Below are positions 1 to 8,505 of a stretch of 64,000 nucleotides of DNA, in pieces. The notes below the pieces were generated by a model. The model made no database searches, was not told where the DNA came from, and worked only from the letters and a program-made list of their open reading frames with translations. The position numbers were made by a program, and so were the translations under genes. Source of the stretch: Cyanophora paradoxa (lineage: Eukaryota > Glaucocystophyceae > Cyanophorales > Cyanophoraceae); the NCBI GenBank assembly GCA_004431415.1, contig QPMI01000651.1, positions 1 to 64,000 of the forward strand, given 5' to 3'. Numbering within the stretch: the first letter of the stretch is position 1; each line of letters starts with the position of its first letter.

Positions 1-135
1 TACCTTGCTCTTGAATAATAGTTTGCAAGAACTGCATTAACCACCTGGTTGTTGTCTCAAGTCCTCCATTCCTACTGCTAATTGGGTTCTGAATTTGTAA
101 TCCAGCATCACATGGAAGCCTCGATGAGTATTCAT
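1..135 (-). pseudogene. speD: S-adenosylmethionine decarboxylase (SpeD), N-terminal part, runs off window
   Basis: Read on the minus strand from an ATG at 135-133, the first residues (RGFHVMLDYKF) match the start of the element B speD product (KGYHVMLDFQF). After a one-base frame change near position 90 the match continues (PISS...RWLMQFLQTIIQEQG against PIS...KWLM...DIIKKYG). The catalytic ESH segment would lie left of the window. SpeD makes decarboxylated SAM, the aminopropyl donor for spermidine. The call rests on the element B homologue, because this piece alone is too short to identify. The frameshift may be decay or a sequencing indel. Confidence 0.6.
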
Positions 136-175
136 TTTGAATAATTTAGAAAAATTAAAAAACGCGATTGGTAGA

Positions 176-334
176 ATGCGAACCATCTTAGCAAGAGTGC
201 TACCTTATGAGTTGGTGGATATCATTCTGCTGCACTACCACAAGACCTGTCCAAACTGCTTTGACACATGCATAATCACAAAGGGAAAATGGGGAAGATC
301 TCATTTCTCTCTCAAAGATCTAATCGAAATATAA
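176..334 (+). CDS. small protein with CPNC motif, unknown
   Basis: A 52-residue ORF starts at the ATG at 176. It has an LPYELVDIIL stretch that superficially resembles the start of an F-box, followed by CPNC and a basic tail. It lies divergently from the speD fragment and overlaps the tail of the next minus-strand gene by 15 bp. No homologue is visible in element B, and I cannot assign a function. It could be a chance ORF. Confidence 0.35.
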   Translation: MRTILARVLPYELVDIILLHYHKTCPNCFDTCIITKGKWGRSHFSLKDLIEI

Positions 335-592
335 TACTACTGGTTTATCATCTATCACGATTCCTGATGTAGTCTTTTTTCTGTAAGCATGAGAGGATTT
401 CTTGTTGCACTCTCTGCATCCACTTCCCCTTACATGATTAAATGGGTAGGTTTGCAGGATCTTGTTGCATTTGAGGCATCTAACAGAGACCTTCTCTTGT
501 GCTTTCTTATAGACTGTCTCACTGTAATCGAATTTAGCATCACCATGAACCATCATTGCAGATTCTATGAATTTCTTTGTTTTATCATCCAT
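320..592 (-). CDS. small zinc-ribbon protein (DUF723-like)
   Basis: This 90-residue protein starts MDDKTKKFIESA. It has the pattern FI..A..VHGD..FDYS...Y......V...C..C...., then a short linker and GC..C. That matches the zinc-ribbon repeat seen beside homing-type endonucleases and in giant-virus and phage proteins (DUF723-like). The two CxxC pairs (RCLKC and GCREC) would bind one zinc. It lacks a nuclease domain, so it could be a free DNA-binding ribbon or the remnant of a larger endonuclease. It is specific to element A in this window. Confidence 0.55.
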   Translation of the reverse strand: MDDKTKKFIESAMMVHGDAKFDYSETVYKKAQEKVSVRCLKCNKILQTYPFNHVRGSGCRECNKKSSHAYRKKTTSGIVIDDKPVVLYFD

Positions 593-617
593 TCCTCTCT
601 ATATATACCTGAGATTT

Positions 618-1447
618 CTATGGAGCAGTATCCTGCCCGAAAATGGGGAAGTATCGATTTGTGCCGTAATATTCTGCATATGTATTCTGTTTTGCAATAG
701 CATCGGTTCTCTCAGCATAGAGAATGCATTTGTAGATACCAAATCTGGTGGCTCTCACCAAGAATTGGTAATCTTCAAGACCGAAATTCACTCCATGATA
801 AGCAATTCCGAAATTATCATATGGAGTGATCACAACTGCAATATTTGGGGTTCCACCCTCTACTTGACAGACAGCATAAACATCTGGTGGATATCGACAA
901 CCACCTTGTAGTGGTCACCAATCTCAACAAGAGAATCAACTACTGATGTCTGCTCATTCACAACAATTGGGAAGATCTTTATAATATATGGTGCATTCAT
1001 ACTGGGGACATAGGTGCGAATTCTGGTGTTGGGATCAATGGGGTTGGGTTGATCATTTACGAAAAGAGGCGCACCAACAGCTCCACCAATCCGAAGACCA
1101 TCACCAATATATGCTCCCCCCGTTTTGCAGTTAATAGCTCCCGACCGAGATTCAAAAGAGTAAGTAGAAAGAGGATCACCATAACTGTCTGGGTCTCCAT
1201 AATGGGCAGAAAAGTTTGCATTTGTGACAAGGAGTTTCGTTGTCTTAACTATACCATTATTTTTATCACACCTGAGTTCCTGCAATCTCAGTTTATGGTG
1301 GAACCAAAGGTATTCATTGTAGGTTGGACTTTCTGTGGATTGGAGACCTTCTACATCATCAAAGGTAGCATGCTGCAAAAACGTGATTCGCAGGTGCTGC
1401 TAATGATAGTTGGGGTGTAATAATTCGTTCTGGTATTGGGCAGCCAT
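618..1447 (-). pseudogene. conserved virion-type protein 1, frameshifted
   Basis: Two ORFs (860-1378 and 618-833) plus a start at 1447 align along their length with the element B gene at 28357-29200. Shared marks are CDKNNG(I/V)VKTTKLL, a GGAYIGDGLR(I/V)GG stretch and a C-terminal YAER. The frame changes just after the start, near 1378 (an extra T in a T-run relative to B) and near 850. It is paralogous to the next gene (1471-2317). The function is unknown. Its place beside the fibre suggests a virion or attachment accessory protein, which is inference. Confidence 0.65.
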
Positions 1448-1470
1448 TTTACATTAAAGTGATATATAAT

Positions 1471-2317
1471 TTATGGGGTTGGGTCATCAATCACATCTGG
1501 TTCCTGGTAACCCTGTGTGAAGATATCTGCAACGTTTACCCCCGAAGTGCCGAAACAGCTGCTATATCTGTCCTCAGTCCATAATCATAGTATTGTAAAC
1601 TCCAACCTCAGTTACAAACAAATCATAGGTAAATGTCAAATTGTTATAAACACAATATCCTCGACCGAAATGGTTTGATGCTTGAACAAAGAATAGGTAA
1701 TTATGACCTGTTTGATTGTTGTTTGCTCTGCACATAGATAGCATTGCTGTGGGAAGCGAATATTTCTTCTTACTCGATCAGTTCCTGTTATAATAACCAA
1801 TTCCGAATTTTCAAGAGTGACAGAGAAGCAACATAGAAATGTAGAAAAGGTTGCTGTGCAACTGGTGTATAGAAACGTATTCGTTGGGGATTCTCTACAT
1901 TTTGTTCAAGAGTATCTGGGACATCATTATACGAAACTGATGAAGAGAGTTGTCCTGAAACACGACAACCACCACCAATAAATGCTCCTCCTGATCTCAC
2001 AGTAACAGCAGCAGAATTCTTGTCGAAATCGAGGGCTTTCAGATCAACACTGTAAGCATCAGGACCTCCATTAGTAGGTTGAAAGAATTCGCATTTGAGA
2101 CAAGGAGTCGAGTTGTTTTAACCACACCAGAATTCTTGTCTGCTCTCAGTTCTTTAACTCGAATAATCGAATTCTTATCAAATGAGTTACCATTGGAATT
2201 GGGTCTCTCTGTGGATTCTAAACCACGAACCTCATCATTAACTTCATGCTGGCGAAAGTGCATAGCAGGGGATCCAAGGGAATATATTGGAAGTTGAACT
2301 CGATTATATTCACCCAT
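1471..2317 (-). pseudogene. conserved virion-type protein 2, decayed
   Basis: This is a broken copy of the intact 281-aa element B protein (29220-30065). The N-terminal part (start at 2317, MGEYNRVQLPIYSLGSPA) is readable to about 2080. A middle piece (MRSGGAFIGGGCRVSG, up to 2000) follows in another frame. The C-terminal third (1471-1790) shows only scattered similarity in several frames, ending near the same stop position as in B. It shares the DKNSGVVKTT motif with the neighbouring gene. The function is unknown. Confidence 0.65.
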
Positions 2318-2356
2318 TGCTTCTTTTACTAAGAAGGAAAGAAAAATAAACACCAT

Positions 2357-2665
2357 TCAAGCCAAAGCAATTAGATTGGATCCAAGAGATTGGTAAGCGG
2401 TTGTTAGACATTGGATGTTGGATGTCATCGCTTTGAGGTTAGAATCACATTCACCATATTTTGTTACTGGGTCACCATAAGCCGATTGCGCAAGGACATT
2501 AACCAAAAGGTTTTTATATTCATGAACAACCGGTGACAGTTTGTTGGTTTGCTGTATCGTTTTTTCGACAGTTTGTAGTGCGGCTACAAGTTTGATAGTA
2601 TCGAATGCAAGAGCGACAGGCTCAGAAGAAGTAGAAGGAGTTCCACCGAGTGGATAGGTCGCCAT
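2357..2665 (-). CDS. small conserved-position protein, unknown
   Basis: A 102-residue ORF starts MATYPLGGTPSTSS, directly after a shared TATA-like promoter motif. It is predicted to be mostly helical, with no membrane segment and no recognisable domain. It sits 3 bp from the stop of the fibre gene. Element B lacks it: there the fibre is followed directly by the 281-aa gene. The start is well supported because the ATG falls right after GTATAATAA, as for the capsid gene. It may be a small virion or chaperone protein for the fibre, which is inference only. Confidence 0.6.
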   Translation of the reverse strand: MATYPLGGTPSTSSEPVALAFDTIKLVAALQTVEKTIQQTNKLSPVVHEYKNLLVNVLAQSAYGDPVTKYGECDSNLKAMTSNIQCLTTAYQSLGSNLIALA

Positions 2666-2692
2666 TTATTATACTGTGACATTTTTAATTTG
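2666..2692 (-). promoter_or_regulatory. putative late promoter upstream of 102-aa gene
   Basis: Read on the minus strand the sequence is TGTCACAGTATAATAA immediately before ATG. The same arrangement TGTnnCAGTATAnTAAA precedes both major capsid genes and the 29200 gene. A shared motif at a fixed distance from four starts suggests a promoter. Confidence 0.5.
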
Positions 2693-4297
2693 GTCTATTT
2701 GACTTTGTAAATCTTTGCATTTCTGCGATAACTCCTTCACTGCTTCAATGAGAACAGGAATTAAACCTGTGTATTCAAGAGATAGGTAGCCATCGTCTTT
2801 TTTAACATTAACTACCTCTGGTATTACCTTTTCTACATCTTGTGCAATTAAACCTAATTTTGTTCCGTCTTTTTCGCTTCCAATTCGTTTAAAACTTACT
2901 CCTTCTAATCTCTCGATTGCTGAAAGAGCGCCGGATATCTTTTTAATATCGGTTTTGTATCTTATGTCACTTCCTTGTGTTAAATAACCTCCAATCCACA
3001 TCCATCCTCCATGATACATGTAACAAATATCAGTATCTTGTTCATTTCGGAATACAAGGGGAATATCTCCCCCTCCTTTCAAATATGTAGAAGTTTGGTT
3101 ACCGAAATGGATACGATTATATCCATCACTTGAACTAAACCAAGTCCCCACAGATCCTGTTAAGATATTTGGTTTACTATAAACGTTATTCCAATGAATA
3201 TAGCCGGTGTGACCACCATAACTATTTCCAACCCAAATTTTCATGTAACTAATACCCATAATATGAACTCTTCCAATCTTTGGTCTAATCCGAATTGTGA
3301 GGAATCGATTACCAAGATGTATTGGAACATTATTTATACCACTGTGGTTACCATCAGGAGATGTGCTGTATGGTTGATAACTATTTACTGATGTAATAAA
3401 AACTTCATTCCCTTGTCGATTCACTCCCCAAATTTCAAAAATTCGTGAGTTAGTCCAAGGTAAATAGGTTAAAAATGCTGTTCCTGTGTGGTATCCATCG
3501 GGTATATCGAAGTCAATCCAAGCGGTAGAAGTTTGGTCATCATATTGATTATTATAGACATATGAACCATAATTATAATATGGATCCCATGCTGAACTCC
3601 ATGCCCATGTCCAACCCTCAGAACATCTATTAAATGCAATACCTCCTACTGTTTTATCTGCTGTGTGAAACTTTGGGACATCATTACCGTTTATTTGGAG
3701 TTTGGTGGTTGCATTAATAGTAGGTGCTGTAATAGTATTATTCACCCAAAAGTTACCATTGTTATAAGATTTTAAAATGGCTGTATCTGCTGAGTTTCTG
3801 AATTCAATTGACACACCATCACCATTTGGTCTCCCTCGTATATATGTGCAATCGCCATTACCAAACCAAATTCGTTCTACTGCATCTGTTGATTTTAACC
3901 ATGTATTTGTTGCCCATGTTGCCGTTCCTGGGAGGTCTGCGGCTGTAATTAATGCGGGGCGACTGTAAATATTATCCCAAGAGATCATACCAACATCATT
4001 ATCTGTTGCCCTCTGCCTACTCCAACCAAAAACTCCTGTGAGATGAATGCGACCTTTTCGACCTTGAACATAAATATACTTGTAAAACTCGCAATTAATT
4101 GATACAAACAAGATAGTATTATTTGTCCCATCATGATTTACTGACTGTATTCCTTGATAATCGTTTACACGTTTTAAGAAATGCTGATTGTTATTGAGAG
4201 TCTGACCATAGATATCAAAATATCTGCCATTATACCAAGGCATATGCTGAATATAAATGATTTCATACCTGTGGGGACAGTCCACCTCATAAAACAA
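2669..4297 (-). CDS. fibre protein, C-terminal part with S74 chaperone domain
   Basis: This 542-residue reading frame is the distal part of the element A fibre. Two similar beta-rich blocks (each with YNGRYFDIYGQ or SRIFEIWGVNRQ followed by a GRIHLTGV or GRVHIMGI motif) lead to a C-terminal intramolecular chaperone of the peptidase S74/endosialidase type. Its marks are DIRYKTDIKKI, then LGLIAQDVE and LSLEYTGLIPVLIEAVKEL. In phage fibres this domain assembles the trimer and then cleaves itself off. The frame joins the upstream part at about 4265 through a one-base shift. Element B lacks the S74 domain and has a lectin-like tip instead. Confidence 0.85.
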   Translation of the reverse strand: MFYEVDCPHRYEIIYIQHMPWYNGRYFDIYGQTLNNNQHFLKRVNDYQGIQSVNHDGTNNTILFVSINCEFYKYIYVQGRKGRIHLTGVFGWSRQRATDNDVGMISWDNIYSRPALITAADLPGTATWATNTWLKSTDAVERIWFGNGDCTYIRGRPNGDGVSIEFRNSADTAILKSYNNGNFWVNNTITAPTINATTKLQINGNDVPKFHTADKTVGGIAFNRCSEGWTWAWSSAWDPYYNYGSYVYNNQYDDQTSTAWIDFDIPDGYHTGTAFLTYLPWTNSRIFEIWGVNRQGNEVFITSVNSYQPYSTSPDGNHSGINNVPIHLGNRFLTIRIRPKIGRVHIMGISYMKIWVGNSYGGHTGYIHWNNVYSKPNILTGSVGTWFSSSDGYNRIHFGNQTSTYLKGGGDIPLVFRNEQDTDICYMYHGGWMWIGGYLTQGSDIRYKTDIKKISGALSAIERLEGVSFKRIGSEKDGTKLGLIAQDVEKVIPEVVNVKKDDGYLSLEYTGLIPVLIEAVKELSQKCKDLQSQIDQIKNVTV

Positions 4298-6966
4298 CCG
4301 CTACAATCTTCATCATTTTGTGGTGTTGTATAACATCCTGTTTGTCCTGTTCTTGGTGACCAATTCAAATTCCAATTATTTGCGCTTCTATCTGTTGATA
4401 CTACATCTAATTGATCGAAATCATATCCTTTTGGAATTGTGTTTCCACCAATTTGTAGACTAGTAGCGTTTACAGTTCCATTAACTGTCCCACCTGTAAG
4501 AGGTAAATAATTTCCTAGAGCTGCTGTTAACTCTGCATCTGTTGTATAATTATTTAGAGTCGTTCCCAATTCACTTTCTGTTACATAGCTGCTTAAATCT
4601 GCTGTTGTAAGATACCCTTTATTGGTTAGGTAATCATCTGTGACCACACCTGAAAGGGTTGTATTGTGTAAGTTTTTTGCTGCCATCCTCTGATTGACTT
4701 CTAAGGCTCCACCTGATGTCGTTTTTATCCATGCAATCTCACATTTCCCATGATCATCTGTGGGTTGTCCCGCAACGGGAAGATAGTTTACAACTTTCTC
4801 CCTTGTGAATACTATTTTAGGTCTTGCTCCATCATATGCGCTTTGATCTGTTACGTTAATTTGAATAGCTGCTGAAAAATCCGCTACTTGTCCTATTTCT
4901 CCTGGGTGATAATTCGTAACATAGATACTGGGGAAAGTATCGTTTACTCCTACATTGAAATCGCCACTATACACTCCATTTACGATTGGATCCCTGGGTA
5001 ATCTTACTGCAAGAGTTCCCACCATCGGTGTGCCTGTTTCACCTGTAAATGAACCATTGAGACTAACATAATGATCATTCAAAAATAGCCTTTCAGGTGT
5101 ATTAATCGATTGGTAAAGTGTGACTCCATTAAAAACGTTTCCGATTGCATTCAATTGTGCGAATACTGGCTGTTCATCTATTTCACTCCAAATGTGTCTG
5201 TGATTAGAGTTTGTGATCTCTGAGTAGTCATGAGTGTGTGAACTGGGCGGGAAGGTTGAGGGGGGATTTGTTATATGCTCCCATAAATGATCATGTGCAA
5301 AATCTGTGATCTCATCTTTTGTGTGTGTGTGGGCGAAATCTGTTATTTGATCTTTTGTGTGAGTGTGGGCGAAATCTGTAATATCTGCTTTTGTGTGTGT
5401 TTGTTTTGCTAACCAATCTAAAACAACATTCGAAGTGGGATGATGTGGTAGAGTTGCATTTTTGGTAACTGTGAGATTTTCAATAAATATATTGCTCGAA
5501 TTAATTTTAAGATCTTCATTATTCAATATGGGCTGCGTATTTGGAAATCCATACAATAATTGTATATAATATCTAACCGCGTTCTTTTCTTCAATAGATA
5601 ACGCACGATTGAAAACGATAATTTCGGCAAGATCTCCATTAGCAACAGAAGAACCAAATGATGCAAAATTAGAAGGTGGAAGAAAATCACCCGATGATGT
5701 TCCAATATCAATACCACCCATTCCTACGACAATTTGCTCTGAGGAAACAGTGAAATCCCAATAATTCCACGAATTATAAATATATGATGCATCGAATAAT
5801 GGAGGAGTTGCATTTTCTAAATCATTTTGAATTTGTAGTGAAACACCAAACTTTTGATTTTTACAACCATATCCAATCCAATTTTGATAAGAACTATCCC
5901 TTATACTCAACATATAAGAAGGATTTGTAGTATTGATCCTACCTATAAAGAATAATGTAAGACCTAATGACCAATCTATTGAAACACTATTCCTATAAGC
6001 CATGTTTAATTCTTTCCCAATCGAAATTTGATTGTTTAGGGTTGCATTCAAATAATAATAAACAGTTTCCCAATTCGAATAATTTGTTAGATATGGTATC
6101 TGTGTAGTAACTCTGTTATATATCTGACCTTGATAATATATCAACTGACCATGTTGACCTGATGCTTTCCATGCAAATATACAATTTGGAATAATTGGGG
6201 CTGGATCAATGACAGTAGTAACAGCATAGTAAGGTCTATAAAGTATTTGTATAGTATTTTGTGTTCCAATTGTTATATTTCGATACACTGTAAGATTACT
6301 TGTGTAAATATCATCTGCCCATAGGTTACTTGTCCATATGTTACTTGCTGAAATGTTACTGGTGTAAATGTTACTTGTGACTGTAAGGTTTGTATCATTT
6401 TTAATCACGAATAAAGAAAGAATATTCGTTAGTTCTCCTTCGTCAATATATCCTTGATCTTCTAAATAATCTTCTGTTACCACTCTCGATATATTTTCGT
6501 TGTGAATGTTTTTTGCAGCCATTCTTTGATTGGCTTCCAGAACCCCACCATAGTTTGTTTTAATCCATGCAAGCTCTGCCCTTCCATAGTTATCATTTGC
6601 AGTTCCCACTATGGGAATATAGGAATATTTATCTCGACTGAAAACTATCATTGGTCTTGATCCATCTAGACTGCTTACATCTGCTACATGAACCTGTATA
6701 GCAGAGTTGTAATTTTGGTAGGTTGCTGGGTCTGTTGGGACTCTGAATGTATCTGTGGGAATGTCAGCCTCCATGTAGCTTGACACAAAGATATTTGGTA
6801 TGGTTGCTCCTGGTTCAGGTGGGTTTTCAAAAGAGCCTGGTAATGTCCGAATATGAAGTGGTCCTCTCATGGCTGAATTTGCAAGTGACCCATCCACATT
6901 GACATAGTGTTCATTCAAAAAGATCCTTTCAGGGACATTGCATGTCTGGTAAAGAGAAACTCCCAT
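4174..6966 (-). CDS. fibre protein, middle part with LamG-like module and HTHTK repeats
   Basis: This 930-residue stretch has no real start of its own. Coding similarity continues upstream past 6966 to about 7243, in the frame used here. It contains two copies of a module marked by NQRMAAKN(I/L)HN, a concanavalin/LamG-like lectin fold (NCIFAWKASGQHGQ to AEIIVFNRALS, about 5530-6200), and about four 12-residue repeats (THTKDQITDFAH) at 5290-5400. Similar His-rich ITDF repeats are common in bacteriophage tail fibres. The last 40 residues are out of frame: similarity moves to the next frame near 4265. Role: probably host-surface attachment. Confidence 0.8.
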   Translation of the reverse strand: MGVSLYQTCNVPERIFLNEHYVNVDGSLANSAMRGPLHIRTLPGSFENPPEPGATIPNIFVSSYMEADIPTDTFRVPTDPATYQNYNSAIQVHVADVSSLDGSRPMIVFSRDKYSYIPIVGTANDNYGRAELAWIKTNYGGVLEANQRMAAKNIHNENISRVVTEDYLEDQGYIDEGELTNILSLFVIKNDTNLTVTSNIYTSNISASNIWTSNLWADDIYTSNLTVYRNITIGTQNTIQILYRPYYAVTTVIDPAPIIPNCIFAWKASGQHGQLIYYQGQIYNRVTTQIPYLTNYSNWETVYYYLNATLNNQISIGKELNMAYRNSVSIDWSLGLTLFFIGRINTTNPSYMLSIRDSSYQNWIGYGCKNQKFGVSLQIQNDLENATPPLFDASYIYNSWNYWDFTVSSEQIVVGMGGIDIGTSSGDFLPPSNFASFGSSVANGDLAEIIVFNRALSIEEKNAVRYYIQLLYGFPNTQPILNNEDLKINSSNIFIENLTVTKNATLPHHPTSNVVLDWLAKQTHTKADITDFAHTHTKDQITDFAHTHTKDEITDFAHDHLWEHITNPPSTFPPSSHTHDYSEITNSNHRHIWSEIDEQPVFAQLNAIGNVFNGVTLYQSINTPERLFLNDHYVSLNGSFTGETGTPMVGTLAVRLPRDPIVNGVYSGDFNVGVNDTFPSIYVTNYHPGEIGQVADFSAAIQINVTDQSAYDGARPKIVFTREKVVNYLPVAGQPTDDHGKCEIAWIKTTSGGALEVNQRMAAKNLHNTTLSGVVTDDYLTNKGYLTTADLSSYVTESELGTTLNNYTTDAELTAALGNYLPLTGGTVNGTVNATSLQIGGNTIPKGYDFDQLDVVSTDRSANNWNLNWSPRTGQTGCYTTPQNDEDCSGCFMRWTVPTGMKSFIFSICLGIMADILISMVRLSITISIS

Positions 6967-7112
6967 TAGAGGTTCAACTTTTGAAAATTCTGGTTGGTCA
7001 TTGATCTCATCCCAGGTGTGTTCATGGTTGCTTGCTGCAAACTTATCTGGTATCCCATCCAGATCACCCCAGTCATGCCTGTGATCCTCTGGTGGGAATT
7101 TCTCTGGTTTAC

Positions 7113-8456
7113 CTAATATCTCATCCCAGTCATGGTTGTGATCCTCTGGTGGAAATCTTGCTGGTTTGTTATTGATCTGCTCCCAATCTGGGAAGAACTC
7201 CCAAATCTCTGGGCGAAATCCATCTGGTAATAATTCTTCATGGGTTCATATGGTTGCTCATAATCAACAACTGGTGGTTCGAGACCATCTGCTAAATATT
7301 CCTCATGGGGTTCATAATTCTGCTCATATTCATACTCTTGTGGATCTAAACCATCTGGTAAATACTCTTCCTCATTGGGATCATATTGATCATATTCATA
7401 CTCTTGTGGGTCGAAACCATCAGGTAGGTATTCCTCCTCATCTGGAACGAATTGGTATTCGTCAAGCTCCAAAATATCAATTTCAGGAGGTAAATATTGC
7501 TCATCAATTTGCTTTCTTGGTTCAATTATAGGTTTATTTCGAACCTGCTCCCAACTCACAATGTGTTGACCAAAAGGAACTGTCTCATCTGCTGTGTATT
7601 CTCTTCCTGGTTGCTTTTTGGGTGTTAAATCTGGTGGATCCCATGGTAGTGGGAAGGGAACTGGGACAGGTCCATAATACTCAAAGATCTCTCTTATGGT
7701 CTTCTCACTTACAAGTTTCTCTCCATTTGCATAGACATTGCTTCCATGGATATTTCGCCATTGTCTGGTTCTAATACCAAGATCTTTGGTGTTTGTCACC
7801 AAAGGTAAAAGGTGCCTATCCATTTCGACAAGGTCTGGGTGTAAATGAACTGTTACTGGTTGAGTGGGGCTACTGTTGACAGTGATAGACGCCTTATTCT
7901 TTGCTGTATCACCAGGTAGTTGGAAACCGAATTGTGCATTAGAAGCCGAATTCGCCACAATATCTCTTGGATAAACATTGTTAGTGAACTCGATTTTGTT
8001 GGTTTCTCCATGGGGGGCTATCTGTAATATTTCGGGAATTTGTGCAATTGCATTTGATCCTTCATTATAGATTCTCAAACCACTCTGATGCCCACCCTTC
8101 TCATTTTGAACATTGAATATTAACCTACCACTATCGAATCGAGTTGGAATATCTGGATGGGTTCCACTGGTTTTCAGTTTTCTTGGTCTGCTCCTGGTTG
8201 CTTTAATCTGGGCTACTTGATTCGATTTCACATTCCCCATGCTGAAAGCAACACTCACATCCTCCTTTTCGGGATCCATTTCGTTTATTGAAAGTGCATG
8301 CTCTCTTGGGTGAGTCTTTGAGGGTTCATCTGCACTGTGATCAATTGAGATTGACCCTCTGGCTGTCAAGTTATCGAAATTCACATGTTTGTTATCTGCC
8401 TTCCCTCTTCCTGATGAGGGAATGGTTTGAAGGTTTGCTGGGTAATTGAAACTCAT
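7113..8456 (-). CDS. fibre protein, N-terminal part
   Basis: The start MSFNYPANLQ at 8456 lies just upstream of the divergent patatin gene. The first 200 residues form a conserved base. The segment MDRHLLPLVTNTKDLG to VPFPLPWDPPDLTPKKQPG is nearly identical in element B, while the following acidic repeats (EEEYLPDGFDPQEYEYD) vary in number. The true reading frame shifts near 7243, after which PPEDH.HDW(D/G) repeats continue into the middle part, so the last 45 residues of this ORF are spurious. The base probably anchors the fibre to the capsid, inferred from its strong conservation. Confidence 0.75.
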   Translation of the reverse strand: MSFNYPANLQTIPSSGRGKADNKHVNFDNLTARGSISIDHSADEPSKTHPREHALSINEMDPEKEDVSVAFSMGNVKSNQVAQIKATRSRPRKLKTSGTHPDIPTRFDSGRLIFNVQNEKGGHQSGLRIYNEGSNAIAQIPEILQIAPHGETNKIEFTNNVYPRDIVANSASNAQFGFQLPGDTAKNKASITVNSSPTQPVTVHLHPDLVEMDRHLLPLVTNTKDLGIRTRQWRNIHGSNVYANGEKLVSEKTIREIFEYYGPVPVPFPLPWDPPDLTPKKQPGREYTADETVPFGQHIVSWEQVRNKPIIEPRKQIDEQYLPPEIDILELDEYQFVPDEEEYLPDGFDPQEYEYDQYDPNEEEYLPDGLDPQEYEYEQNYEPHEEYLADGLEPPVVDYEQPYEPMKNYYQMDFAQRFGSSSQIGSRSITNQQDFHQRITTMTGMRY

Positions 8457-8505
8457 CCCTGTTTACTCTACTTATAGAGATTTATTAAATTTGAGTTAAG
8501 TAAAG

